Shown one piece after another: positions 16,852 through 26,253 of a DNA stretch of 64,000 nucleotides (its first letter is position 1; each line of letters begins with the position of its first letter). A program made the translations under genes and the position numbers. Below the pieces are notes generated by a model. It saw only the letters and a program-made list of their open reading frames with translations. It made no database searches and was not told where the DNA came from. Source of the stretch: an uncultured Lachnospiraceae bacterium (lineage in GTDB: Bacteria > Bacillota > Clostridia > Lachnospirales > Lachnospiraceae); contig CAJUIS010000013.1 of assembly GCA_910586645.1 (NCBI GenBank), positions 1 through 64,000 of the forward strand, given 5' to 3'.

Positions 16852-18075
16852 ATGGAGAAAAAAACAGGCGGAGTGACTGCGGCGAAAGGCTTTATGGCTG
16901 CATCGGCAGCGGCCGGGATTAAATATCAGGACAGGACGGATATGGCAATGATTTACAGTAAAACCCCCTGTGCCGCGGCAGGGACTTTTACAACGAATGT
17001 GGTAAAGGCGGCGCCCGTCGTCTGGGACAGGGAAATTGTAGAAAACGGCGCTTACGCGCAGGCGGTTGTCATCAATGCGGGAATTGCCAATGCGTGTACC
17101 GGTGAAAAAGGGCTTGCTTACTGCAGGCAGACGGCGGAAATGGCGGCGGAAGCGTTACATATTTCAAAAGAAGCTGTATTTGTGGCGTCTACAGGAGTTA
17201 TCGGGCAGCAGCTTCCGATAGAACGGATTGTAAACGGCGTGGAAAAGATGGCGGAGAAGCTGAGCGAAGAAGAATCGGCGGGACATGAGGCTTCTCTTGC
17301 CATTTTAACGACGGATACGCATGAAAAAGAAGCGGCCGTATCGTTTGAGGCAGGAGGCGTGACAGTGACGCTTGGCGGGATGTGCAAAGGTTCCGGCATG
17401 ATCCATCCGGATATGTGTACGATGCTGAGTTTCTTAACGACCGATCTCGCGATTTCAAAGGAGCTTTTGCTGGAAGCTCTGCGCGAGGACGTTGAAGATA
17501 CTTATAATATGGTTTCTGTGGACGGGGACACTTCCACGAACGATACCGTTCTCCTCCTTGCAAACGGAGCGGCCGGCAATCCTGAAATTACAGAAAAAAA
17601 TGCAGATTATGAAGCGTTTAAAAAAGCGCTGAATTATGTCAACGCCACGCTGGCAAAGCAGATTGCAGGCGACGGAGAAGGCGCTACGGCATTGTTTGAA
17701 GTCAGAGTAAAAGGAGCGGAGAGCAAAAAACAGGCAAAAATCCTGAGCAAATCCGTGGTGACTTCAAATCTGACAAAAGCGGCGATTTACGGACACGATG
17801 CGAACTGGGGCAGGATTCTCTGTGCGATGGGATATTCCGGCGCACAGTTTGACCCGGATCAGGTGGATTTGTTTTTTGAAAGCGCGGCGGGGCGCATACA
17901 GATTATAGAAAACGGGACTGCCGCAGACTATAGTGAGGAGAAGGCGAAACAGATTCTTTCGGAGCCGGAAGTTGCGGCGGTTGTAGATTTAAAAGCGGGC
18001 AAATATGAAGCGACGGCATGGGGCTGTGATTTGACGTATGATTATGTGAAAATAAATGCAGATTACCGTTCGTAG
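16852..18075 (+). CDS. argJ: Bifunctional glutamate N-acetyltransferase / amino-acid acetyltransferase
   Basis: ArgJ moves the acetyl group from N-acetylornithine back to glutamate, closing the cyclic arginine pathway; many also use acetyl-CoA. The proenzyme self-cleaves before a Thr, seen here as T190 in [16 protein letters not shown]. Downstream TTDLAIS and the late GHDANWGRI motif fit the family. The length is 407 residues from ATG 16852, preferred over an in-frame GTG at 16843 because GAGGTGAGAA lies at the right distance. Having Cys rather than Ala before the Thr (C-T-M) is a small departure from the common A-T-M. Confidence 0.96.
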   Translation: MEKKTGGVTAAKGFMAASAAAGIKYQDRTDMAMIYSKTPCAAAGTFTTNVVKAAPVVWDREIVENGAYAQAVVINAGIANACTGEKGLAYCRQTAEMAAEALHISKEAVFVASTGVIGQQLPIERIVNGVEKMAEKLSEEESAGHEASLAILTTDTHEKEAAVSFEAGGVTVTLGGMCKGSGMIHPDMCTMLSFLTTDLAISKELLLEALREDVEDTYNMVSVDGDTSTNDTVLLLANGAAGNPEITEKNADYEAFKKALNYVNATLAKQIAGDGEGATALFEVRVKGAESKKQAKILSKSVVTSNLTKAAIYGHDANWGRILCAMGYSGAQFDPDQVDLFFESAAGRIQIIENGTAADYSEEKAKQILSEPEVAAVVDLKAGKYEATAWGCDLTYDYVKINADYRS

Positions 18076-18097
18076 CGGACGGGCAAAGGAGACAGAA

Positions 18098-18997
18098 ATG
18101 GAAGAAAAAGATTTGCGGCAGAGTATGGGAAAGGCGGAAGTGTTAATTGAGGCGCTGCCTTATATCCAGAGGTTTAACAGGAAAATTATTGTGGTAAAAT
18201 ACGGCGGAAGCGCTATGGTGGATGAAGAATTAAAGCATCAGGTGATTCAGGATGTGACGCTTTTAAAGCTGGTTGGATTTAAGCCGATTATTGTACATGG
18301 CGGCGGAAAAGAAATCAGCAGATGGGTGCAAAAGGCGGGCATGGAGCCGGAATTTGTAAACGGACTCCGTAAAACAGACGAAGATACGATGGAAATCGCG
18401 GAAATGGTTCTTGGCAAAGTCAACAAGTCTCTGGTGCAGATGGTTCAGCAGCTCGGCGTACTGGCTATTGGCATCAGCGGCAAAGACGGGGGGCTTTTGC
18501 GTGTGAATAAGAAATATTCAGACGGCAAAGATATCGGGTATGTCGGAGAGATAAAAGAAGTGAATCCGAAAATCCTCTACGATCTTCTGGAAAAAGATTT
18601 TCTTCCCATTGTATGTCCGGTCGGCATGGACGATCAGTTTCAGACTTACAACATCAATGCGGACGATGCCGCCTGTGCCATTGCGCGGGCGATGAAGGCG
18701 GAAAAACTGGCGTTTTTAACAGATATTGAAGGCGTGTACAAAGATCCGGCCGACAAATCCACGCTGATTTCAGAACTTCCCATTTCCGAGGCAAGGGAGC
18801 TGATTTTGGACGGCAATATTGGAGGCGGGATGCTGCCAAAGTTAAATAACTGCATTGATGCGATTGAGAACGGCGTATCCCGGGTGCATATATTGGATGG
18901 AAGGATTGCACACTGCCTGCTGCTTGAAATTTTTACGAATAAAGGGATCGGAACAGCGATTCTGGGAGAAAGCGAGAGGAAATATTACCATGAATAG
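18098..18997 (+). CDS. argB: Acetylglutamate kinase
   Basis: Second step of arginine synthesis, phosphorylation of N-acetylglutamate. The 299-residue protein has KYGGSAM (34-40) and VHGGGKEIS, the ATP and substrate loops. A helix before the core ([15 protein letters not shown]) and the C-terminal [15 protein letters not shown] segment resemble arginine-inhibited hexameric kinases such as that of Thermotoga, so feedback inhibition by arginine is likely (inference). The start at 18098 is chosen for its AAAGGAG site; an upstream in-frame ATG lies inside argJ. The 3' end overlaps argD by 8 nt. Confidence 0.96.
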   Translation: MEEKDLRQSMGKAEVLIEALPYIQRFNRKIIVVKYGGSAMVDEELKHQVIQDVTLLKLVGFKPIIVHGGGKEISRWVQKAGMEPEFVNGLRKTDEDTMEIAEMVLGKVNKSLVQMVQQLGVLAIGISGKDGGLLRVNKKYSDGKDIGYVGEIKEVNPKILYDLLEKDFLPIVCPVGMDDQFQTYNINADDAACAIARAMKAEKLAFLTDIEGVYKDPADKSTLISELPISEARELILDGNIGGGMLPKLNNCIDAIENGVSRVHILDGRIAHCLLLEIFTNKGIGTAILGESERKYYHE

Positions 18998-20180
18998 TAT
19001 AGAGTATATGCAGAAAGCGGAAAACGATCTGCTTCATACGTATAACCGGTACGGGGTTGTCCTGGAATCGGGGAAAGGCGTATATCTGTTTGACGCCGAT
19101 GGGAAAAAATATCTTGATTTTGCGTCGGGAATCGGCGTATGCGCACTGGGCTACGGCAATGAGGAATATAATGCGGCGTTAAAAGAGCAGGTGGATAAGC
19201 TTCTGCACACATCCAATCTTTATTATAACCTTCCGGTGATAAAAGCGGCGGAACTCCTCAAGAAAGCCAGCGGTATGGATCGCGTCTTTTTTACAAACAG
19301 CGGAGCGGAAGCTGTGGAAGGAGCTATGAAAGCGGCAAAAAAATACGCTTATACAAGAGACGGCCACGCAGGACATGAAATTATCGCCATGAAAAATTCC
19401 TTCCATGGAAGGAGTCTTGGAGCGCTGTCCGTAACAGGCAATGCACATTACCAGGAGCCGTTTGCGCCGCTGCTTCCGGGCGTTTGCTTTGCGGAATTTA
19501 ACAATGCGGAAAGCGTAAAAGCGCAGATCAGCGAAAAAACCTGCGCCATTATTATGGAAACCATACAGGGAGAGGGAGGAGTCTATCCGGCTGAAAAAGG
19601 ATTTTTAGAGGAAGTGGCGGAAATCTGCCGTAAAAAAGACATTCTTCTGATTCTGGATGAAATCCAGTGCGGCATGGGAAGAAGCGGAGAAATGTTTGCG
19701 TGGCAGAATTACGGGATCAAGCCGGATATTATGACGTCGGCAAAAGCGCTTGGCTGCGGCGTGCCGGTCGGCGCGTTTCTGATGACGGAACGCGTGGCGG
19801 AAAAGTCTCTGGCGCCGGGAGATCATGGAACGACTTATGGAGGGAATCCGTTTGTGGGAGCGGCAGTTTCAAAGACCCTTGAAATGATGGAACGGGACGA
19901 GATGACAAAACATGTACGCAGAGTTTCGGAGGATTTGTGGAACTGCCTGGAAGGGCTGAAGGAAGCGCATGCGTGTATCGCCGGGCATCGCGGCATGGGG
20001 CTTATGCAGGGGCTTGAAGTTACGGTTCCTGCCGGGGAAATTTCAAAAAAAGCTCTGGAACGGGGACTTATTTTAATTACGGCGGGCACTAACGTGCTTC
20101 GGTTTTTGCCCCCGCTTGTGATTGAGCGTTGGCATGTGGAAGAGATGGCAAAAATTTTAGACGGCGTTTTGGCGGAATAG
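18990..20180 (+). CDS. argD: Acetylornithine aminotransferase
   Basis: PLP enzyme converting N-acetylglutamate semialdehyde to N-acetylornithine; 396 residues. It shows class III aminotransferase landmarks: [15 protein letters not shown], the [10 protein letters not shown] segment, [12 protein letters not shown] and the PLP-binding K252 in TSAKALGCG. The start at 18990 overlaps the argB stop, implying coupled translation; a longer frame reaches back into argB but has no reason to be used. It is the last gene of the operon, followed by a terminator. Some ArgD proteins also act in lysine synthesis; this cannot be decided here. Confidence 0.95.
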   Translation: MNSIEYMQKAENDLLHTYNRYGVVLESGKGVYLFDADGKKYLDFASGIGVCALGYGNEEYNAALKEQVDKLLHTSNLYYNLPVIKAAELLKKASGMDRVFFTNSGAEAVEGAMKAAKKYAYTRDGHAGHEIIAMKNSFHGRSLGALSVTGNAHYQEPFAPLLPGVCFAEFNNAESVKAQISEKTCAIIMETIQGEGGVYPAEKGFLEEVAEICRKKDILLILDEIQCGMGRSGEMFAWQNYGIKPDIMTSAKALGCGVPVGAFLMTERVAEKSLAPGDHGTTYGGNPFVGAAVSKTLEMMERDEMTKHVRRVSEDLWNCLEGLKEAHACIAGHRGMGLMQGLEVTVPAGEISKKALERGLILITAGTNVLRFLPPLVIERWHVEEMAKILDGVLAE

Positions 20181-20204
20181 CATTTTGGACAGATGATTTT
20201 AAAA

Positions 20205-20250
20205 TTCCTGTATTGCCTGAAAAAAGGCTTTACAGGGATTTTTTATTTTC
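20205..20250 (+). terminator. Terminator of the arg operon
   Basis: Stem CCTGTA/TACAGG with inner GCC/GGC pairs, followed at once by a long T-rich tract (TTTTTTATTTTCC). It lies 25 nt after the argD stop. Confidence 0.85.
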
Positions 20251-20258
20251 CTTTTTTA

Positions 20259-20267
20259 TGTTAAAAT
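20259..20267 (+). promoter_or_regulatory. Extended -10 promoter before truA
   Basis: TG at 20259-20260, one spacer base and TAAAAT at 20262-20267. There is no clear -35 because the upstream bases are the T-tract of the arg terminator. It lies 46 nt before the truA start. Confidence 0.5.
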
Positions 20268-20312
20268 AGATTTCATGCCAAAAAGAAAAAATGAGATGAA
20301 AAGAGGAATGGA

Positions 20313-21086
20313 ATGCATAATTATAAAATTACAGTGGCTTATGACGGTACGCGTTACAAAGGCTGGCAGAGTCAGAAGACGACAGACGCGACGATACAGG
20401 GAAAACTGGAAACGATATTGGAAAAGGCGGCCGGGCGGCCGATTGCGGTCATTGGATCCGGAAGGACGGACGCCGGAGTCCATGCAAAGGGACAGACGGC
20501 AAATTTTTATCTGCAGGATGCGTGGGAGGCGGAAGAACTGCTGGAGCTGTTTAACCAGTATCTGCCGGAGGACATTGCCGTGCTTTCGGTAAAAGAGGCG
20601 AAAGAACGGTTTCACAGCAGGTTTTCGGCAACGGAAAAGACGTATCAGTACCGGATTCATACCGGAAAAGTCCCGGAAGTTTTTGAACGGAAATATGTTT
20701 ATTCCTACGGAAGGCCGCTTCATGTGGAAAATATGAAAAAAGCTGCGGAATATATGACTGGCACAAAGGATTTTGCGTCTTTTTGCGGGAACCGCCATAT
20801 GAAAAAGTCAACGGTTCGCAGCATATATGAGATTCGGTTTGAAGAGACGCCGTCTAAAGAGTTTGTTTCACCGTATGGAAGCTGCGGGGAAATCCGGATT
20901 CTCTACAGGGGCAGCGGCTTTTTGCAGAGCATGGTGCGCATTATGACGGGAACTTTAATTGAGGTGGGAGAAGGAAAGAGACAGCCGGAGGACATACCGG
21001 TTATTTTGGAAGCGAAAGACAGGGCGCTTGCGGGATTTACAGCTCCTGCGCAGGGGCTTATGCTGATGGAAGTAAGATACAATTAA
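20313..21086 (+). CDS. truA: tRNA pseudouridine(38-40) synthase
   Basis: Isomerises uridines 38-40 in the tRNA anticodon arm. The 257-residue protein has the catalytic D53 in GSGRTDAGVHAKGQ, the early AYDGTRYKGWQ segment and the late GSGFLQSMVRIMTG segment, all standard for TruA. A short AGAGGAATGGA ribosome site precedes the ATG. recJ follows after 11 nt, probably in one transcript. Confidence 0.95.
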   Translation: MHNYKITVAYDGTRYKGWQSQKTTDATIQGKLETILEKAAGRPIAVIGSGRTDAGVHAKGQTANFYLQDAWEAEELLELFNQYLPEDIAVLSVKEAKERFHSRFSATEKTYQYRIHTGKVPEVFERKYVYSYGRPLHVENMKKAAEYMTGTKDFASFCGNRHMKKSTVRSIYEIRFEETPSKEFVSPYGSCGEIRILYRGSGFLQSMVRIMTGTLIEVGEGKRQPEDIPVILEAKDRALAGFTAPAQGLMLMEVRYN

Positions 21087-21097
21087 AGGAGAAGGGC

Positions 21098-22816
21098 ATG
21101 GCGGCAGAGAAATGGTTTGTGACAGGAAAAAGAGCGGATTTTCAGGCAATTGGTGAAAAATACGACATAGATCCGGTGACGGCGCGCATTATACGAAACA
21201 GAGACATTACGGACGATGCAGACATTGCAAAATACTTACATCCGGATCTGTCTGCGTTATATTCCCCGCATCTTATGAAAGATATGGATCGCCTGGTTGA
21301 AATCCTGCAGGAAAAGATTTGTTCCGGGAAGAAGATACGGATTATCGGGGATTATGATATAGACGGCGTGCAGTCCACCTATATTTTGCTGCAGGGGATT
21401 CGGCGTGCCGGCGGCATTGTGACGGCGTCAATTCCGGATCGCATGAAGGACGGCTATGGAATCAATGAGAATCTGGTTTTACAGGCCAAAGAAGATGGGG
21501 CGGATACAATTCTCACCTGCGACAACGGCATTGCGGCGCTTGGAGCGATTGCCTGCGCAAAGGAACTTGGAATGACGGTCCTTGTTACGGATCACCATGA
21601 CATTCCATATACGGAAGAAAACGGAGTCCGGATCTATCAGAAAAGCTGTGCGGACGCAATTGTAAATCCCAAACAAAAAGAGTGCGGGTATCCGTTTTCC
21701 GGCATTTGCGGCGCGGTTGTTGCATTTAAGGTCATACAGGCTTTATACGAAAAATGCGGCATTCCGGCAAAAGAAGCGATGGAATTTCTGGAAAACGCGG
21801 CATTTGCCACAGTAGGGGATGTTATGGATCTGACGGATGAAAACAGGATTATTGTAAAATTCGGATTGGAACGGATGCGTGGGACGAAAAATCCGGGGCT
21901 TAGGGCGTTAATACGGCAAAAAGAAGTATTGCCTGAGCGTCTTAGCGCATATCATTTGGGATTTGTGCTCGGGCCATGCGTCAATGCCGGAGGGAGGCTG
22001 GATACGGCGGCGCGGTCTTTGCGTCTGTTTCTCTCTGAAAGCGAAGCGGACGCCGCTTTGCTTGCGGCGGAGCTTTCTGATTTAAATGAAGAACGGAAGA
22101 GGATGACGGCGGACGGGGTGAAAGAAGCTCTTTTGCTGATTTCCAGGGAACGCCTGGATTTGCAGAAAGTCATGGTGGTTTATCTGCCTAAACTCCATGA
22201 AAGCCTGGCCGGGATTGTGGCGGGAAGGATACGGGAACACTATAATCATCCGGTTTTTGTGCTGACAGATTCCGAAGAAGGGGTGAAAGGTTCCGGCCGT
22301 TCCATTGAAACATATTCCATGTATGAAGAATTGTGCAAATGCCAGGATTTGTTTTTGAAGTTCGGCGGTCATCCGATGGCGGCGGGGCTGACGCTTTTTC
22401 CGGACAAGGTGGAGGAGTTTGCGCTGCGGATGAATCAAAATGCGGAGCTGACAGAAAATGATTTTATCCGTAAAATACATATCGACGTGCCGATGCCGCT
22501 TTCTTATGTGACACAGGAACTGATTTTGGAGTTTAAAATATTGGAGCCTTTTGGAAAAGGGAATGAAAAACCTGTGTTTGCGGATAAAAATATACGGGTC
22601 AGGGAAAGCAGGATTGTCGGAAAAAGCAGAAACGCAGTCAGGCTTATGTTAGAAGACAAAGCAGGCGGCCGGTATCCGGCGGTATATTTTGGAAACGCAG
22701 AAGAGTTTACGGCGTTTCTTGCGGAAAAAGATGTGATTTCCATTTTGTACTATCCGGAAATCAACAGTTATATGGGCAGGCAGGAGATACAGTTTGTGAT
22801 TTCCGGCTACTGTTAA
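21098..22816 (+). CDS. recJ: Single-stranded-DNA-specific exonuclease RecJ
   Basis: 5'-3' exonuclease used in recombinational and mismatch repair; 572 residues, the normal size. DHH-family metal motifs are in order: DYDID (85-89), TCDNG, TDHHD (DHH at 165-167) and a late GGRLDTA. The DHHA1 segment (GSGRSIETYSMYEEL with FGGHPMAAGLTL) and a C-terminal OB-like region follow. An AAAGGAGAAGG site lies before the ATG. It sits between truA and an alpha/beta hydrolase gene at short spacing (12 nt). Confidence 0.94.
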   Translation: MAAEKWFVTGKRADFQAIGEKYDIDPVTARIIRNRDITDDADIAKYLHPDLSALYSPHLMKDMDRLVEILQEKICSGKKIRIIGDYDIDGVQSTYILLQGIRRAGGIVTASIPDRMKDGYGINENLVLQAKEDGADTILTCDNGIAALGAIACAKELGMTVLVTDHHDIPYTEENGVRIYQKSCADAIVNPKQKECGYPFSGICGAVVAFKVIQALYEKCGIPAKEAMEFLENAAFATVGDVMDLTDENRIIVKFGLERMRGTKNPGLRALIRQKEVLPERLSAYHLGFVLGPCVNAGGRLDTAARSLRLFLSESEADAALLAAELSDLNEERKRMTADGVKEALLLISRERLDLQKVMVVYLPKLHESLAGIVAGRIREHYNHPVFVLTDSEEGVKGSGRSIETYSMYEELCKCQDLFLKFGGHPMAAGLTLFPDKVEEFALRMNQNAELTENDFIRKIHIDVPMPLSYVTQELILEFKILEPFGKGNEKPVFADKNIRVRESRIVGKSRNAVRLMLEDKAGGRYPAVYFGNAEEFTAFLAEKDVISILYYPEINSYMGRQEIQFVISGYC

Positions 22817-22828
22817 AGGAGAAAGCGT

Positions 22829-23776
22829 ATGATAGAGAAAGATTTCTGGTTTCCATCTGCAGACCGAAGGACAAAGATTCATGCGGTAAAGTGGATGCCG
22901 GATACAAAAGAATATGATTTTATTTTACAGATTGCACACGGGATGCAGGAATATATCGGACGTTACCGGGAATTTGCAGAATTTCTGACAGACCGGGGAG
23001 TTCTGGTCGTTGGACACGATCACCTTGGACATGGAGAATCCGTTGCGTCTTCTTTGGATTATGGATTTTTTGCCGAAAAAAATGCAGGCAGAGTGTTAAT
23101 TCAGGATATGCACAGACTGCGGACGTCTGTTCAGGGAAAAAATAAACAGGTTCCCTATTTTATGCTGGGACACAGCATGGGTTCTTATCTGCTGAGAAGA
23201 TATCTTACCCTGCATTCGGAATGTTTATGCGGAGCGGTCATTGTCGGAACGGGAAGTATGCCGGACTTGGTGATGAAATTTGGAATGGGAATCTGCCGTT
23301 TTCTTGGAATGGTAAAGGGATGGCGTTACAGAAGCCCTCTGTTAAAGAAAATGTCTTTTCTCGGCCCTTACCAAAAGTATGACGTGACCGGGCGGGACGT
23401 CAAAAGGAACTGGCTGACGAAAGATCTTGCGATTGCAGAAAAGTATTATAAAGATCCGGGCTGTTGTTTTGATTTTACGGTAAACGGTTACTATGGCCTG
23501 ATGGAGACAGTGCATTACGACAACCAGCCGGAAAATATTGCAAAAATAAAAAAGGATCTGCCTCTGTTTCTGGTATCCGGAGATAAAGATCCGGTTGGAA
23601 ATATGGGAAAAGGCGTGCGCTATGCTTTTCGGCAGTACAAGACGGCAGGATTATCGGACGTATCGATGAAGCTTTATGAAAATGACAGGCATGAACTTTT
23701 AAATGAAACGGATCGTATAAAGGTATACGGGGATATTTATCACTGGATGCAAAAAAGGCTGAAATGTGAAATATGA
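22829..23776 (+). CDS. Alpha/beta hydrolase, monoacylglycerol lipase / lysophospholipase type
   Basis: Predicted serine hydrolase of 315 residues in the Hydrolase_4 group. The nucleophile elbow is GHSMGS (S116). The likely acid is D252 or D254 in SGDKDPVG, and the base H288 in NDRHELLNE. The N-terminal QIAHGMQEYIGRY stretch fits the oxyanion region of this group. There is no signal peptide, so it is cytoplasmic. The natural ester substrate cannot be told from sequence; lipid esters are the usual substrates of close families. It follows recJ by 12 nt. Confidence 0.88.
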   Translation: MIEKDFWFPSADRRTKIHAVKWMPDTKEYDFILQIAHGMQEYIGRYREFAEFLTDRGVLVVGHDHLGHGESVASSLDYGFFAEKNAGRVLIQDMHRLRTSVQGKNKQVPYFMLGHSMGSYLLRRYLTLHSECLCGAVIVGTGSMPDLVMKFGMGICRFLGMVKGWRYRSPLLKKMSFLGPYQKYDVTGRDVKRNWLTKDLAIAEKYYKDPGCCFDFTVNGYYGLMETVHYDNQPENIAKIKKDLPLFLVSGDKDPVGNMGKGVRYAFRQYKTAGLSDVSMKLYENDRHELLNETDRIKVYGDIYHWMQKRLKCEI

Positions 23777-23803
23777 AAAGAATCTTAAGTTTTTGCGATT
23801 TCT

Positions 23804-23832
23804 TTGACAAAGGGTAAAATTTGTGCAAAAAT
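23804..23832 (+). promoter_or_regulatory. Promoter of the DUF1002 gene
   Basis: Perfect TTGACA (23804-23809), 17-bp spacer ending in TGC, and AAAAAT (23827-23832) as an extended but imperfect -10. The ATG is about 32 nt beyond. Confidence 0.55.
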
Positions 23833-23863
23833 GTAGGAGTTCAGTGAGAGGAGGAATTTTAAA

Positions 23864-25117
23864 ATGAAGAAAAAATGGATGCGTACCGTCAGTGTTTTTA
23901 TGGCGATGGCAATTATATTTGGTTCCACACTCCGTGTGACTGCGTCAGATCCGGAGAAAGCCTCCGATGCGTCCGCAGCGGAGAATCAGGCGCAGGACGA
24001 AGATGAAACGCTTTTAAACGGAGGGACGGTTTCACTGCCGGAAGGAGAGGGAAGCAAAGAGCCGGATCAGAATGCCGCGGGGAATGGAGAAACAGGCGGT
24101 TCGGAGACGGATCAGGGACAGACGCCTGTGCAGGAACCGGCCAAAGATCCGGAAAACGAAGTAAAACAGCCGGAGGAGCCATCTGAGAAGAAGGAGGATC
24201 CCGCTGCTTCTTCCGATACGGAGAAAAAAGACGTATCCGGGACAGTAACGACCGGCGAGGACGAGGAAGTAAAAGGAACCGTTACGGTAGAAGAGGATAA
24301 AAACGACGACAAGGTTGAGATTAAAAAGAGCGACAAGCCATATCTTGCCCTTGGACAGGATCTGACGGCGGAGCAGCGTGCGACGGTGCTTTCCCTGATG
24401 GGGATCGACAGTGGGAAATTAGATGAATATGACGTGGTCTATGTCAATAATTCAGAAGAGCGCCAGTATCTTGGCTCTTATATCGACAAAGGAAAAATCG
24501 GATCCAGATCGCTGTCGTCTGTCGTGATTGTGGAACGTGAGAAAGGCAACGGGATTAATATTTCCACGAACAATATCACGTACTGTACCGTTGGAATGTA
24601 TAAAAATGCCCTGGCAACCGCAGGAATCAGTGATGCGGACATTATTGTGGCAGGCCCGTTTCCGATTTCAGGAACGGCTGCTTTGGTAGGCGTTTTTAAA
24701 GCTTACAAAGAGATGACAGGCGATGAAATTGATGAAGAGAATATAGACGCCGCATTAAACGAACTGGTAGTAACCGGGAAACTGGTATCTTCCGGCACGG
24801 ATTCAGATGAGGTGGAAGGCATGATTGCCTATGTAAAGCAGGCGGTTGTAGAACATGATCTTTCCGATGAATCTGAAATCCGGAAAGCAATTGCAGAAGG
24901 CTGTGAAAAATTCAGCATTAAGCTGACAGATGAGGAAGTAAACGAAATTACAAAACTTATGTTAAAAATCAGCGAGCTGGATTTGGATCTGGACGGGCTG
25001 CTGAATGCCGCACAATCGATTTATGACAAAATTTCAACGGCAGACAGCGGTTTTTGGGCAAAGATCCGGGAATTGTTTTTTGCAATCTGGGAAAAGCTGA
25101 AAGAACTGTTTTCTTAA
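23864..25117 (+). CDS. Secreted DUF1002 (YpuA-like) protein with acidic linker
   Basis: Secreted protein of unknown function, 417 residues. The signal peptide ends at VTA (residue 27). Residues about 30-155 form an acidic, Pro/Glu/Asp-rich low-complexity linker. The C-terminal 250 residues match the DUF1002 pattern: DLTAEQRATVLSLMGI (from about 166), VYVNNSEERQYLG, ITYCTVGMYKNALATAGI and FPISGTAALVGVFKAY. The linker suggests a stalk holding the domain away from the membrane or through the wall, but there is no anchor motif. It stands alone with its own promoter and terminator. Family assignment is by remembered motif pattern. Confidence 0.85.
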   Translation: MKKKWMRTVSVFMAMAIIFGSTLRVTASDPEKASDASAAENQAQDEDETLLNGGTVSLPEGEGSKEPDQNAAGNGETGGSETDQGQTPVQEPAKDPENEVKQPEEPSEKKEDPAASSDTEKKDVSGTVTTGEDEEVKGTVTVEEDKNDDKVEIKKSDKPYLALGQDLTAEQRATVLSLMGIDSGKLDEYDVVYVNNSEERQYLGSYIDKGKIGSRSLSSVVIVEREKGNGINISTNNITYCTVGMYKNALATAGISDADIIVAGPFPISGTAALVGVFKAYKEMTGDEIDEENIDAALNELVVTGKLVSSGTDSDEVEGMIAYVKQAVVEHDLSDESEIRKAIAEGCEKFSIKLTDEEVNEITKLMLKISELDLDLDGLLNAAQSIYDKISTADSGFWAKIRELFFAIWEKLKELFS

Positions 25118-25123
25118 GAAGAA

Positions 25124-25151
25124 AAGACCGTACGGCGTACCGTATGGTCTT
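25124..25151. terminator. Bidirectional terminator after the DUF1002 gene
   Basis: Twelve-pair stem AAGACCGTACGG / CCGTATGGTCTT (one G-T pair) with a CGTA loop. T-rich bases follow on the + strand and TTTTCTTC on the - strand. It lies between convergent genes. Confidence 0.85.
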
Positions 25152-25174
25152 ATTTCTTTTTGAAGGCAGAACAG

Positions 25175-26170
25175 TTAATGCTTATGGATGATCCGGCGGT
25201 TTTTTTCATTAAATCCTACCAGTATGTCGTGATTTGCTTCTGACAGATAATCAATGATGCCGTCAATGTCTGACTTCGTGTTTTTAGGACACTGAATGTG
25301 CACATGCTTGTTCGCGGTGATGTGCAGTGTGTAGGATATGCTGAAATGGTACCAGAATAATTTATGCAGCGTAGAGTGTTTATAAATCCAGATGATTTCC
25401 TGAATCGGGACGATGGCGATTCCATATTTGGAAGTTTCAATAAAAAAGTGTTCGGTGATAAACATATCCTCCGTTGCAAGCTGAGGGAGAGTGGCCAGTT
25501 CTTCTTCCGCCGCCAAAAGAAGCTCTTTTGGCCTGCCAAAATGCCGGAGTCTTTGACAGGGCGGGGCAAAGTCCGGTCTTAAAATAAAAAGAATGAAAGA
25601 AAGCGTAGCAGCCAGCGCAGCCAGACTGCTTGCGGCAAGCAGGACAAAGAGAAAAATTCCAAGTCCGTATCTTGAATCGGGTTCGCTCAGATAGAAGGGG
25701 TTTACTTTGGTGCGGATTCCGGATTCTGTCCAGAGTAAATCGGAGGAGAGGTTTTTAAGCAGAGCGTCATAATTTGCGTCTGCGGCCATGATTTTTCCCC
25801 GGACAGTTAAAGTTTCAATTTCGGGAAGCCCCTCTTCACAGGTGGACGGGGAAAGCAGGACAATACAGCATTCATTTTTGTCCGGATTTTCCATATAATA
25901 GAAGTAGCCGGCCGTACGGTTAAACTGTGTTTTTGTATAGCCGGTAAAACGGAGATTTTTTAAATCGGCGGAAACAAAGACGTCCTTTTTCTGGTACAGG
26001 CTGCCCATATCGGAAATATGGGAAAGGTTTTTTGGAAACAGGACGGAGGCAACTGGCAGAAGGCTCCAGAGAACAGCGGAAAAAATCAGGTAAAGCAAAG
26101 GGCCTGCCAGGCGTTTTAGATACAGGGCTTTGATGTTTTTTGAAATATGTCCATCGTAATTTTTTTGCAT
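25175..26170 (-). CDS. Membrane protein of unknown function
   Basis: Not recognised. The product has 331 residues with two predicted membrane helices (about 22-46 and 170-198) and a region of about 125 residues between them, probably outside the membrane. The C-terminal 125 residues look like a soluble beta-rich domain (EDMFITEHFFIE, GIAIVPIQEIIWIY, HVHIQCPKN) that recalls bacterial PH-like domains, but this is a weak structural impression. A CAGGAGAAACC ribosome site precedes the ATG. It is divergent from the rtcB-like gene and convergent with the DUF1002 gene, so it is probably its own unit. Confidence 0.75.
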   Translation of the reverse strand: MQKNYDGHISKNIKALYLKRLAGPLLYLIFSAVLWSLLPVASVLFPKNLSHISDMGSLYQKKDVFVSADLKNLRFTGYTKTQFNRTAGYFYYMENPDKNECCIVLLSPSTCEEGLPEIETLTVRGKIMAADANYDALLKNLSSDLLWTESGIRTKVNPFYLSEPDSRYGLGIFLFVLLAASSLAALAATLSFILFILRPDFAPPCQRLRHFGRPKELLLAAEEELATLPQLATEDMFITEHFFIETSKYGIAIVPIQEIIWIYKHSTLHKLFWYHFSISYTLHITANKHVHIQCPKNTKSDIDGIIDYLSEANHDILVGFNEKNRRIIHKH

Positions 26171-26253
26171 TTTGGTTTCTCCTGAATTGTCTTTTAGGTA
26201 AACTAACTATAGCATATCCGGAGTGTAAAGTCTATGAAAGAAAGAGAGGGCTT

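Noticed and set aside
18855..18989. 45-residue N-terminal extension of ArgD
   Set aside because: It lies inside argB in another frame, is unlike any ArgD, and the ATG at 18990 gives the normal N-terminus.
26140..26253. N-terminal extension of the RtcB-like protein
   Set aside because: It runs back into the divergent gene's start region; the ATG at 26254 gives the family N-terminus and has a ribosome site.
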